A stretch of 64,000 nucleotides of DNA, taken from NCBI GenBank assembly GCA_947243795.1, contig OX365939.1, positions 1 through 64,000 of the forward strand, in the 5' to 3' direction. The stretch is from Saccharomyces uvarum (lineage: Eukaryota; Ascomycota; Saccharomycetes; Saccharomycetales; Saccharomycetaceae). Below, piece by piece: positions 11,406 to 21,068 of the stretch (positions are counted from its first letter, which is position 1; every line of letters starts with the position of its first letter). Both the position numbers and the translations under genes were made by a program. The notes below the pieces were generated by a model. That model saw only the letters and a program-made list of their open reading frames with translations, ran no database searches and had not been told where the DNA came from.

Positions 11406-11624
11406 TGCAGATCTTGACTGAATCAGGTAAGAAAACAAGGTAACATGTCAACTAGAAGTCATCTCTTCCGGGAAAAGCTACAGCCAATGTCAGAACCGTT
11501 TATTATATACAAAAGAATAGGAACCAAATCATCTGATAGCTTATTGATATCTGAAGATTAATGACCCATCATTTTGGGTTTTCATCCATACTAAGTGACT
11601 GTTGTGTCAACTAAAGAATCTTTC

Positions 11625-11631
11625 TGCACCC
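11625..11631 (-). promoter_or_regulatory. Aft1-type iron-response core upstream of the siderophore transporter
   Basis: TGCACCC on the + strand (GGGTGCA in the gene's direction), about 220 bp upstream of the transporter ATG. It matches the core of the Aft1 consensus YRCACCCR. A second, weaker TGCACCT lies near 11746-11752. The site fits the predicted iron-uptake role and would give induction in low iron. Orientation is not critical for Aft1. Confidence 0.5.
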
Positions 11632-12559
11632 TGTTTTCTGGTTTTTTGCGCGCGTGCGGCTGCCAATAAAGTTAAACTCTAAAGTGATTTGAATATTCAA
11701 TACTGAACATAATGAAAATATTGTTGAGAACCCTCTGATCAGTTTGTGCACCTTTAAAAAACACATATACTTTCCTTTTGGTGCATTAAAATTCGCTAGT
11801 GCAATGAGCAAACAAGTCACGAGTTTTTTTTGCTTTTTTAGACCAACAGAGAGCCGTTCTTCCTTGATAAAGCTTTCGTTTCTATCATTAGCCATCTGAC
11901 GTCATTTTTAGGCACCAAGGGTTCGGTCGCTTCTTCCGCCTCTTTTAATTTTTTATAGAATAATACAGAAGCTTTCTGGTCAAATTAGCCACTAAAAGGG
12001 CTTTGCTGTGTTGTCTAAAGCATGCCTCTGATTTGACAATACGCAGAAAAGACGAAGTCAGTAGAAAATCCGACTTTCGTAAAAATCTGATGGCATCTCC
12101 TTTGATGCTTAGAGATAGAGGGATTCTCTTAAGGAACATAAACTTTGGTAGATACCTTTCTATTCGTAGTGCCGTCGCAGGAATTTATGATATCGTTCCA
12201 TTTTTTAGATCTACAAATGATAACTCTGCTCAAGAATTGGGCCTCCACTTAAGGATGGTCTACTCATCGCCATACTATAGTAATAAGAATCTTCACTTCT
12301 TGAATTTGTTCTTTAGAGAAGAGTTGAGCGCTGTAGAATTAATTATCTGCTTTATCTAGGCTCAATAAGTAAAAGAAAGTTTAAGTGTAGATAGGCCAAT
12401 GCGTAAGGGACGAGCAATTGAAGAACTTGCCGATATCGGTTATAAATTATGAATGTATCTTACCAAGAGACGGTAGACGACTAGCTTTGGTTAGCTGCTG
12501 CCAATATACAGCGTAGATCAAGGAAATAATGTTGGGAGAAAAATTACTCTAAAAATTTG

Positions 12560-13150
12560 ATCACAGATACTTCTACTTCCTTTCGACCAAAGTCTTTTTC
12601 ACAGCCTTAACGGTAAGTTCGGTATCATCTTTGGTAAATCGCAAAGTAGACGTTATTAAAGGATAATTTACCTATTCGATAACCTTATCATCCTTCACTT
12701 CATAACCAGCACAGCCACTAACACTCATGAGATGGGGGCCCTTGGTTTTTTCTCGCAGGAGTGCAAGCATCGGCTTGCTAGATGAGAAATGCCAACAATC
12801 TTACATTTTCTTCTCCAATTTAAATAAAATCAGTGCTCTTAATTTCTTGAATTAAATGATCGTTAAGGATTTTTTTCTGCGCAGCCAAGTTTACCAACAG
12901 TCAAGTTATTGTCACTTGCAGTAGAAAACTAAAGTTTCGTTCAATAAAAGCGTATAAATTTCCTGTTCTTTCTAGACCGCAGGACTCTGTCCACCACAAA
13001 ATAAAGTGTTGTAACTGTGAGCAGGCTCCTTTGCCTCGCTTTAGTAGCCCTTTGAAGTAGTAGTGCCACTAAGAGCAGGACCACAAACTCTTTCCATCAT
13101 GACATCAGCGGTTGTGTGGATCACTCTTGATCAACAGATTCTCTAACTCA
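12560..13150 (-). pseudogene. Possible decayed gene, family unknown
   Basis: On the minus strand, short stretches read like protein but are cut by many stops and frame changes. Near 13030-13110 one reads MMERVCGPALSGTTTSKGY, and near 12560-12730 one reads YPLITSTLRFTKDDTELTV followed by KAVKKTLVERK and a stop. The charged, regular C-terminal piece looks like the end of a soluble enzyme. I could not assign a family. The degree of decay suggests an old loss, unlike the intact genes on both sides. The call is tentative and could be chance. Confidence 0.25.
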
Positions 13151-13575
13151 TTAAAATTTAGTTATATACGTTTCTTCAGCGACGTTTCCAAGAGGGGTAG
13201 GTAATGAAACAAAGTTGCTCTACGTGTTCTTTATGATCCATATATGCAATGTTCACAAACGGAAAGAATCAGCCCCGTCTATTCACAGTGCGGAAACAGG
13301 AATATGCAGCGCGCTGGATGGACCATTTATCGTTCTTCTATCTCTCTCAATTCATCCCCTTTTGTGCTATTTTACCGATTTCATGCTTGATGATTATTAA
13401 ACTAGTGATTTAATCAATTTATATATATGCCAAGCGGCAATTAGAAAGATAAAAAGTTTCAACACTCTAAGCACAAGTTCTACGAATTTTTCGACACATT
13501 ATATCAATGGACATTAATATCTTACCTTTGCTTGTTATCGGGAACAATGTATATTATCCAGAGTTTTCTTGACTA

Positions 13576-15231
13576 CTAAAGCGGCTGCTCTGATGGATAA
13601 AAATGCGTGATCCCATCAGAGAAACATGATGTAATCCAATCTGCTATATCCCCCATGATTAGTGGCGACGAATTTTCGCTATTCTCACTTGTTATACCAC
13701 TCATGGCTGGAGTAAAAGGGCGTTCTTCTCTTTGTGTTGGCCTATTAGTTCCAAGCCTCTTTTGGTTCAGTAAAGCTTGGAAAGAGGCAAATACGTCTGC
13801 CATAAAGCTACAAAATGTCACTTTTCCCATTATAAGGTTGTATTTCTCCATCAGAGTAGCTGTAGCTGACAAGGAAGGCAAAACTAAACTAGCACGCCCT
13901 AGGTCCTTGGGAAGAAAAGTGGAAGAAGTGTTATTAGAAGTTTCATCTGAGTTCCTTAGCAGCTCATTTGAACTGTAGAGAAATTGCAGTAGAAATCCCT
14001 GAAAAGTACTACAATAGGCAGGGAAAAAGTGGGGGCGCAAGGGGAACTTCTTACGTTCACTCCCCAAACCGCTTGTAACTAAAAGTTGAAAAAGCCCACA
14101 AAGACAGCCAGCTAACGAGCTGCAGTTTTCATCTAGTTGGGCTTTTATTGACCTGTGTTCTGCAAAAAAAGGAAAGAGAAGTTTTATTCTGCTTGCTGCC
14201 ATGATACAGATTTTCAAATAGCCCACCAACAGGAATGCTGGATTTTCAGTTTTTTCGCTGGAGCACATTTTCTTCTTGCACTTTTCTATAAAATCATCAC
14301 ACTTCATATCTAATAAAATGGCTTTTTCTATGCAGCTCTCAGACTTTAGATTAAGCAGTAATTCGTTGCTTTCTCTTAGTATAATTGCAATTTGACCCCA
14401 GCCATCGCAAAGTTGACCAATCAGCTTTGCATTAATACAGCTGATTGAAGTAGGGCGCCCAAGGACAGAACATAGAAGTGCGTCTTGTAGCACTAACATG
14501 GTCCACGTTTTCGATGGAGCAATGTGTAGTCCGAGAGAGTATCCAATTGAAGCTGCGAGAAAGATACATTTCCAAGCGGCTTCTATCCTAAAATTGTAGT
14601 GATAATATTCAGAAAGTAGATTTAACGATGAGACTTTCTCCGGGCAGTCGGGACAATTGTCGAGTAGAAGATTCAATTCGGTTATAACTTCCGCGACATC
14701 AGGGGGAGTATCAGAGAATCGCTCCGAGATAATGATGACACTGTAGGACAGCAATAATGTTTGATAATCTAAGTTGTGTTTAGAAGAGATGCTTTGTTCT
14801 AACAAATTCAAGTCTAAGATTTCATCAAAGAAGGAGCATGAGAAACTGTCCCGTATTGATTGAATTGCTGCAGTTATCAGCTCTGGATTTCCAATGTATT
14901 TTTCGAACACAGGTGAAGAGCTGAATTTTTTGATCTGGTTCGTTGCATTTTCGCCTTCGAGTTCAAAATCAACATTGCAGAATGGCATGCCAACCTGAAA
15001 GAGTGATCTATTGACGGAGCTGAAGCCATAAAATCTTGCGTTGGTATCTTTGCGCTTTTTTGTCAGTTTAGTACTTGATTTTCGTAGAGTTCGAGGATAC
15101 GAACACTCGCAGCTTCTCTTTATGCAATTTTGACATATTGGAAACTGTCTGCCGCATCTAATTTTTCTCTGCCGGCACTTCTTACAGGATATTATTGAGA
15201 GACCCTGAAAGTCTACATTAGCTTGTGGCAT
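13576..15231 (-). CDS. Zn2Cys6 binuclear-cluster transcription factor
   Basis: A 551-residue protein with an N-terminal Zn2Cys6 DNA-binding domain: cysteines 16, 19, 26, 33, 36 and 43 in the C-x2-C-x6-C-x6-C-x2-C-x6-C pattern, with the basic KKCRQRKIRC helix. A basic linker (about 45-67) follows, then a helical fungal regulatory region (about 150-450; AASIGYSLGLHIAPS, LLCSVLGRPTSISC). It is shorter than YOR172W or YKL222C (700 or more residues in my memory), the yeast proteins it most resembles. The ATG at 15231 is the only good start. The gene is divergent from the DHA2 pump with 538 bp between the ATGs, so it probably regulates that pump. It has no ortholog in the reference at this locus. 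Confidence 0.85.
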   Translation of the reverse strand: MPQANVDFQGLSIISCKKCRQRKIRCGRQFPICQNCIKRSCECSYPRTLRKSSTKLTKKRKDTNARFYGFSSVNRSLFQVGMPFCNVDFELEGENATNQIKKFSSSPVFEKYIGNPELITAAIQSIRDSFSCSFFDEILDLNLLEQSISSKHNLDYQTLLLSYSVIIISERFSDTPPDVAEVITELNLLLDNCPDCPEKVSSLNLLSEYYHYNFRIEAAWKCIFLAASIGYSLGLHIAPSKTWTMLVLQDALLCSVLGRPTSISCINAKLIGQLCDGWGQIAIILRESNELLLNLKSESCIEKAILLDMKCDDFIEKCKKKMCSSEKTENPAFLLVGYLKICIMAASRIKLLFPFFAEHRSIKAQLDENCSSLAGCLCGLFQLLVTSGLGSERKKFPLRPHFFPAYCSTFQGFLLQFLYSSNELLRNSDETSNNTSSTFLPKDLGRASLVLPSLSATATLMEKYNLIMGKVTFCSFMADVFASFQALLNQKRLGTNRPTQREERPFTPAMSGITSENSENSSPLIMGDIADWITSCFSDGITHFYPSEQPL

Positions 15232-15769
15232 TTGTACTGTGGGTATTGGAACTAGTTGGTCTTTTAGACAGGCTATTCAATAGAAAGAAAATCGTGAATT
15301 TGGTCAAACGGCTTATTTCTCCGAGCTTTATATACTTCTCACAGGTACCTCGAATACGTGTCACAGGATCAGTGATTTTTCAGTTTCATAACCCAAATCC
15401 TTTTTTCACGTGCTTATAAAGTAGTAGCTAGGACTGTAGTTTGAGTTCGATTTAAACGAATGGGGTGGCTATCTCATTCATTTTTTTTTTTTTTGCAAGG
15501 CAGATCTTTTGCCTTGTGTGGCTTGAAAAATGAGATGTGGTCTCGCGATGTCCGAGGCACAAAATTTGAGTCCGAAGAAAGACAACGCAGTAAATTCTCA
15601 AATATTTTCATTGTCCGCGTAGTTTTCGGTGGGTTAATATAAGAAGCAAGAATATTTGTAAATAGTTAGTATTGATGCTCTTTTCAAATCTTATAAAAGC
15701 AATGTATAGAAAATTTGTGATTTCAAATTTCCCAGATGGTTCCACGGTCAGCGACAAAGCTATCATAAA
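15232..15769. promoter_or_regulatory. Shared divergent promoter of regulator and pump
   Basis: 538 bp between the two divergent ATGs. It contains three TCCGA words (15320-15325 TCCGAG, 15551-15556 TCCGAG, 15571-15576 TCCGAA), the type of half-site bound by zinc-cluster proteins, and a 14-T tract at 15481-15494, which favours open chromatin. A TATA-like TTTATATACT occurs near 15328. Autoregulation plus pump activation by the neighbouring regulator is an inference from layout. Confidence 0.4.
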
Positions 15770-17392
15770 ATGGCATGGGATAAATTCGCAAGAGCAGCAA
15801 AAGCACTTGAGAAAATAAGAAACAGATGTCAAAAATCTGCCTATCAGCTGAATGTTAATATTGCATTGATTTTTTTGGGCTGTACGTTCGACCTGCTGAA
15901 TGTTGCAAGCATGATCTCTCTGATTGACGATCTTGCAAAAAAATATGACATCTCATACACGACTGCGTCATGGTCTTTAACTTCTTATGCGGTCACATTT
16001 GCTGGCTTTATAGCATTTATGGGTCGACTTGGTGATATCGTGGGAAACTCGATTTTGTTTACTGTTAGTTGTTTCTTTTTCGCCATTCTGTCACTTCTTT
16101 GCGCAGTAATGCCCAATTTCCCAGCGTTTGCTGTTTTCAGAGCTATTCAGGGCATCTCCGCGGCGGGTCTTGTACCATGTGCTTATGCCTTAATTCCTAT
16201 GTTAGCTCCAGAGGAAGAAGTTCAAAAATACTTCTCTATTGTGTCCTGTGGATTCAGCTCCACCATAGGTTTAGGACTTATAATTGGAGGAGCATTCGCC
16301 GCTACAAAGATAGGTTACAAAGGCATTTTTTATCTGACATTTGCAGTAATGTCTCTAATTGCAATAGTTGCTTTCTTCTTTACATATGGTGTTGAAAATC
16401 TTAATGAAAACTCACGGAAGGATCAAGTTGCAAACAAGGTCAGATCGCTTGATTTTGTAGGATCCCTCATATTTGTAACCGGGAGTATACTAATTGTTGT
16501 AGGTTTAACAGAAGGAGGTGAATCATGGAACAGACCTGCAACTTATGTAACGCTCGTTATCGGAATAGTTCTTTTTTTTGGATTTTTTTTTTGGAACTGC
16601 CAATATTCAAGGATTGTTCGGGGTATTAGGTGTTGTGGAATTGACACTTCTAGATACTTCGAAAAGGTTCAACTTTTGATTCCTGTAGATGTTCTTTTCA
16701 TGAAGAACTTTATACCCATTATTTTGGCTTTTGCTCTAAACAATGCTTGCCTTTTCTCGTGTATTTATATCATTGATCAATACTCCCAATACGAAGAGAA
16801 AAACAGTCCACTATATGCTGGTGTCAAGCTAGTCCCCCTGATAATATGTATGGTTATAGGAAATGGCTTATGCGCATTCGAATCTACAAAACTAAAGCCT
16901 AGAGTCGGAGTGGTGCTTGGATTTTTTTTGGCCCTTGCTGGGTCGATTATACTCACCCAATTGCATTTGATCAAAGAGGATATGTTTTGGAAGATTTTCT
17001 TTAGTTCACAAGCATTAGTAGGTTTTGGGGTTGCTATTTTTTACCCTTATGCGCTTCAGCTTGCAGTGGGCGGAGCTCCTGATCAATCAAAAGGGATTGC
17101 CTCAGGTGTAGCGCAAACGTTCGGCCAACTTGGAATTGAGATAACCTTTTCGGTTATGGCATCGGTCTTAGGAAATATTGATGGCATTAGAGGGCATCCT
17201 GGTGCATCCCAGAAATTCCGAACCGGATTTCAAAACTGCACATACTTTACTGTTGCGGTGGGTGCACTTGGCTTTCTGGTAACGTTATTTGGGATCAAAG
17301 ATACTCACCCACCCACCGAGGATACCTCAGACATCGAGTCCTCCATACAAAGAACAAAAGTAGAAATAGACCAGGAGAAAAGCAAAATCTAA
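15770..17392 (+). CDS. DHA2-type drug:H+ antiporter (MFS, 14 segments)
   Basis: A 540-residue MFS protein with about 14 membrane segments, the number typical of the DHA2 family (ATR1, SGE1, VBA group). Motif A is visible between segments 2 and 3 as GRLGDIVGNS (about 85-94). Segment 5 carries the antiporter-type GLGLIIGGAFA, and AVFRAIQGISAAGL (about 122-135) is a family signature. The C-terminal tail is hydrophilic and acidic. Likely role: export of a toxic compound or organic ion at the plasma membrane; the substrate cannot be read from sequence. It is transcribed away from the zinc-cluster gene and absent from this place in the reference. The ATG at 15770 precedes a normal short cytosolic N-terminus. 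Confidence 0.85.
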   Translation: MAWDKFARAAKALEKIRNRCQKSAYQLNVNIALIFLGCTFDLLNVASMISLIDDLAKKYDISYTTASWSLTSYAVTFAGFIAFMGRLGDIVGNSILFTVSCFFFAILSLLCAVMPNFPAFAVFRAIQGISAAGLVPCAYALIPMLAPEEEVQKYFSIVSCGFSSTIGLGLIIGGAFAATKIGYKGIFYLTFAVMSLIAIVAFFFTYGVENLNENSRKDQVANKVRSLDFVGSLIFVTGSILIVVGLTEGGESWNRPATYVTLVIGIVLFFGFFFWNCQYSRIVRGIRCCGIDTSRYFEKVQLLIPVDVLFMKNFIPIILAFALNNACLFSCIYIIDQYSQYEEKNSPLYAGVKLVPLIICMVIGNGLCAFESTKLKPRVGVVLGFFLALAGSIILTQLHLIKEDMFWKIFFSSQALVGFGVAIFYPYALQLAVGGAPDQSKGIASGVAQTFGQLGIEITFSVMASVLGNIDGIRGHPGASQKFRTGFQNCTYFTVAVGALGFLVTLFGIKDTHPPTEDTSDIESSIQRTKVEIDQEKSKI

Positions 17393-18538
17393 GCGGGGGA
17401 GTCAAGGGATTTTATTTATATGGAATCTGTGTAAATACTTGCTACATAATTTCGGCCACTTTTTGAGCTTATATTTATAGCATGCAGATTCAATCTGCCA
17501 ATTTTAGCTTTAAAAGGCCTGTTTGTAAAAAACGAGCTTTTCAATTATTGGCATACAGCAGCAATGGTTCATCTGTCTGGTACCGTAGGCATGGTGATCC
17601 AATTTGAGATGTCTGGTTGCCATGGGATAAATAGATGGCCATCTTGTATTGCGTCTTTTTTGTTGGATGTTTCTACGCGGTGAAGAATTTTGTCAGCACG
17701 GATTTACGCTTGATCAGCCGTGCGATTCCGTCTCAAAAAGAAACGGGCCACAATACGTAGCTCCTAAGCACAGAGAACTTTTTTGCTTTCTGTGCCGCCT
17801 ATTAGTATTTCATGTTTAGTTGAAATGTAGTTTCTTCGCCGAAAATCCGCCTGGTAAAATGGGAGATCTCAGTACGTCTGGTAAGATTTCCCAGCCTGCT
17901 TTCCCGGCCAAATAACCTGCTTTCCAATGGCAGAAAGAAGACTACTACCTGTTGTGGGGAGAGAATCCTGTGTAGGTTTCGAGACGAGAAGTGCGTGCAT
18001 TCCAGTCCATTTCACAGTCATGATTGCTAGGTTAATCTGGTATGTTTCTATTATCGGCGCGGCAAGATCAGCGCGGCGTCACACTTTGCTGTGACGGCGA
18101 CGGAAAATCTCAGACATATATAATGGCATTTGGAATGTGTTAAAGCTCTATTTGAAGCAATAGAGTCTAAAAATTGCTGCAGTTGGTTGTACCAGCTCAG
18201 TTTGCGGTGGTAAATATGATACCTTAAATGTTTATATAGGAATAGCTAAGTTTTGCTCTCTATTTACGGGAATAGAAAGCACACATTGCTTATTATGCTG
18301 ACAAATACTTCAAATTATGCAGCCGGAATGGAGGATTATATAAAAGGAAATGATGTTACAAGACCCAGAGACTTGTAGAGGATTTTGAATAACCCATTTT
18401 TAGTATAGTATATTGTATATGCAATTAAAAATTGAATAAAATAAGTAAGATTTTTCTACAAAATATAAAATTGTTAAAACAGCAATTATAAATTCAAAAA
18501 AGGCTTCAATTCCATGTTAAACTGTGTACACTCAATAC
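17393..18538. other. Intergenic, right boundary of the island
   Basis: 1.15 kb between the pump stop and the JLP1 stop (convergent genes). No convincing reading frame. It includes a CGTCACA-CTTTGC-TGTGACG inverted repeat at 18077-18096 and a local GC-rich patch around 18055-18105. The switch from island to syntenic DNA must lie here or just left, but no repeat, target-site duplication or element end is visible. Confidence 0.5.
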
Positions 18539-19777
18539 CTAAATATTCAACGTTTGTGAAGAAGGGTAGTAGTTTTCATCGTTCAAGAACTTTAGATCTT
18601 CCACAGGTCTCTCAGCCTGAGGTGTAATTCTGAAGGCATGTCTGTGAATCGGTTCTTCCCAATCAATTACAGCCGAATGTTGGACTCTGCGATTATCCCA
18701 AACGACAACTGTGCGTGGTTCCCATTTGGCTCTTAATTGCAAATCCTGACTGGTCTCCACTAAATCGTACAAAAATTCCAATAGTGAGTCAGATTCTTGT
18801 CTTTTCAACTCGACTATTTTCCTAGAAAACGCACGATTGACATACAAGCACTTCTTCTGCAAAACAGGATGGACTCTAACCAATGGATGGATGTGCGTCA
18901 CTGGTAATCTCCTTTGTATTCCACCCTGACTTTGTGAGTTTTCTGCCTGCTCCTTCGAGCTGTGGATGACATGAAGAGTGCTCAAGAAATCTTGTAAGGG
19001 TTTGGACAATCTGTTGAAAGCTTCAATGGTATCCGCAAACAATGTATCCCCTCCACCGTCAGGACCTTCAATGACAGTGAAAAAAGTGTACGAAGGCGGT
19101 TGTAGCTCGTAAGAAACGTCCGTATGCCATCCACGAGATGTTGTTGAATCCTTGAAAACTCTTGCAAATTCATCCTCATCAGGTCTTCTGAAAGTAATAT
19201 GTAGCTCTGGGATGTTCTGAGGATGTCCACTGGTTTGATGAATGTGCAACTTACCGAAGTGACTTCCATATTGAGTTACATATTCTGGTCCTTCGTCAGC
19301 AAAATTCTGATCTCTAAAGATGACTATTCCCTTTTGCGCAACAAGCAAAGCAAGTTCGTCTTTCGCAGTATCAGAGAGATCTGTTAACTGGATCCCACTA
19401 ATCTCGAGCCCAAACTTTGGCGTAACCTTCTTCACTTTTGTTTGCCCAATCTTTTCTTTGGCAAAAAGATTAGGAAAGTCAACATCAGCTCTTAAAGCAG
19501 GATCTTGATATGTGTGGAATTTGAGCGGCTCCTGCTTCTCACTAGGATCCCAAGTTGGTAAATAATCCGGATACTTTGATTTTTCTCTGTAGGAGTTACG
19601 AATTTTTAACAAACCAGTAGGAGAGACTTCGTCTTGGCCAGCAAAAAAATGTGTATCAAAATTTCCATAGCTAAGCTTAGAACTATAGTGCAGATTATAT
19701 ACCGCCGTTGTGACATCCTCAATTTGGGAATCAGGGGAGTAAATTGGGGTTGAGACTAGAGCTGATGGAGGAGACAT
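18539..19777 (-). CDS. JLP1: Fe(II)/2-oxoglutarate sulfonate dioxygenase
   Basis: A 412-residue TauD-family dioxygenase, the same length as yeast JLP1. It oxidises sulfonates such as isethionate and taurine, releasing sulfite as a sulfur source. Iron ligands are readable: H218 and D220 in GWHTDVSYE, and H367 in WDNRRVQHSAV. R383 in HAFRITP is placed to bind 2-oxoglutarate. All catalytic residues are kept, so the enzyme should work. The first 30 residues differ most from the reference protein as I remember it. It lies in the sulfur block with YLL058W and YCT1. The promoter carries two Met31/32-type cores and a TATA-like ATATAAAAAG at about 19851-19860. Confidence 0.95.
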   Translation of the reverse strand: MSPPSALVSTPIYSPDSQIEDVTTAVYNLHYSSKLSYGNFDTHFFAGQDEVSPTGLLKIRNSYREKSKYPDYLPTWDPSEKQEPLKFHTYQDPALRADVDFPNLFAKEKIGQTKVKKVTPKFGLEISGIQLTDLSDTAKDELALLVAQKGIVIFRDQNFADEGPEYVTQYGSHFGKLHIHQTSGHPQNIPELHITFRRPDEDEFARVFKDSTTSRGWHTDVSYELQPPSYTFFTVIEGPDGGGDTLFADTIEAFNRLSKPLQDFLSTLHVIHSSKEQAENSQSQGGIQRRLPVTHIHPLVRVHPVLQKKCLYVNRAFSRKIVELKRQESDSLLEFLYDLVETSQDLQLRAKWEPRTVVVWDNRRVQHSAVIDWEEPIHRHAFRITPQAERPVEDLKFLNDENYYPSSQTLNI

Positions 19778-19970
19778 ATTTTAGATGAGAGATGTTGTCT
19801 TGCTCATTTTGAAACTAGAAGACGTATATTCTGTTCGAAAGTCTACCCCCCTTTTTATATCCTTCTGCCATCTAACAGTGCAGGGGGCACCACTGTTGGA
19901 CAACAGTCTTGTTGTGTAACACACCTACATCTTTATGTTTGCGCTACACTAAAAGAAAGCTCTCGTGCCC

Positions 19971-20004
19971 TGTGGCGGCAGATAAAATATGGCTTCAAGC
20001 CACA
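19971..20004 (-). promoter_or_regulatory. Met31/Met32-type cores upstream of JLP1
   Basis: TGTGGC at 19971-19976 and, inverted, GCCACA at 19999-20004, about 195-225 bp upstream of the JLP1 ATG. TGTGGC is the core bound by Met31/Met32, which recruit Met4 to sulfur-starvation genes. This fits the known sulfur regulation of JLP1. The same cores could serve the dead YLL056C only from its 3' side. Confidence 0.45.
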
Positions 20005-20202
20005 TTGAGGCGTTTCACAGCATTTTTCTTATTAACCTGTATGTCAAGTAGCCAGGAATGAAGACCTTATCCGAAATACGCATAAGAGCTTAAATTCTAT
20101 ACAGTATAGGATGCTAGATAAAAAAGATAGTGTACAGCAAAAGTGGAAAAAAAGCACTACTTACTTGGCAATTCACAGAAACTGCCAAAGTCAAGTTCGA
20201 AA

Positions 20203-21068
20203 TTAGTTTGGTCGATAGTTTGTACGAATATCCTCAAGAAGGTCAAGTTGTTTTGGCTCCCATCCTAGCTCTTTCCGAGTAGCTTCGCTCGAAGTTGGAC
20301 CATCCGTTGCGATAAAAAGAGCCATAAGGCCAAAGTGTCAGGAACAGGGACTGCAGGGACATTCAAAACTTCTCCAATTACTTGTGCAATATCCTTGAGT
20401 TGTATTCCTTGTTCAGCAACACCATGATAAACTTGGCCGCTTCTTCCCTTCTCCAAAACGAGTCTGAACAAACCGCATCTAAGCGATGAATAGCGGGCCA
20501 GACGTTTTGGCCTTGTCCTACATAGCCAGACTCTCCAGCAGTGTCTGCAATATTCATCAACACTGGAACGAACGCTTTGTCTTCCTTTCCATGAACCGAG
20601 GCCGCTAACCTGACACATCTTACTGAAACACCTTTATCTTTGTAAGTCAACGCAGTTTCCTCGTTAAGTGCACGAGGATTTTTGAGGTTTTCATCATTAA
20701 CATCCTCTTCATAAGCTACCTTACCTGAGCGTAGTCCAAAGGTATCATTAGTATACAAAAATGGTCTGTTGGTGCCTTTAAGTGACTCTAGCATAGCCAC
20801 GGTAGCCTGACGATCAATTTCACAGCACTCATCGAATTTTTCGTAGTCATGAACAAAACCTAAATGAATAACCCCTTCAGACTCCGCAGCACCCTTTCTC
20901 AAAGTGTCCAGGTCCTTGAGTTCACCGCGAAGGATCTTCACGGCAGGATTTAATGATTTAATCTTTGCAGCAGATTGCTAGGCCAACAACCTAATGACCT
21001 AGACTGACCAATTCCGATACTACAGCGGTACCAATATATCCTGAAGCCCCAGTCACAAATACTTTCAT
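20203..21068 (-). pseudogene. YLL056C: Dead copy of YLL056C (NAD(P)-dependent epimerase-like)
   Basis: A gene of the extended SDR (NAD-dependent epimerase) family, about 298 residues in the reference. The start reads MKVFVTGASGYIGTAVVSEL with the GASGYIG dinucleotide-binding motif, and the end reads ATRKELGWEPKQLDLLEDIR then NYRPN and a stop. In between the frame is broken: an in-frame TAG after the GH at codon 25, a small deletion with frame change just after GLA, another frame change past IHRLDA (near 20490), and a short deletion near 20340 after VPVP. The longest open piece is 20378-20941. Total length is about 30 bases short of intact. It lies between JLP1 and YCT1, its normal place. Similarity remains high, so the loss is recent. 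Confidence 0.85.

Larger units (their letters stand above)
11439..13575. other. Long intergenic with possible decayed coding pieces
   Basis: 2.1 kb between the start of the siderophore transporter and the stop of the zinc-cluster gene. A plus-strand frame (12090-12359 from its first ATG, 89 residues, beginning MASPLMLRDRG) looks moderately protein-like, but I recognise no family and its upstream part lacks an ATG. A 94-residue minus-strand frame (11611-11895) starts with an ATG but resembles nothing I know. The stretch 12560-13150 seems to hold a dead gene, listed separately. Confidence 0.4.
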
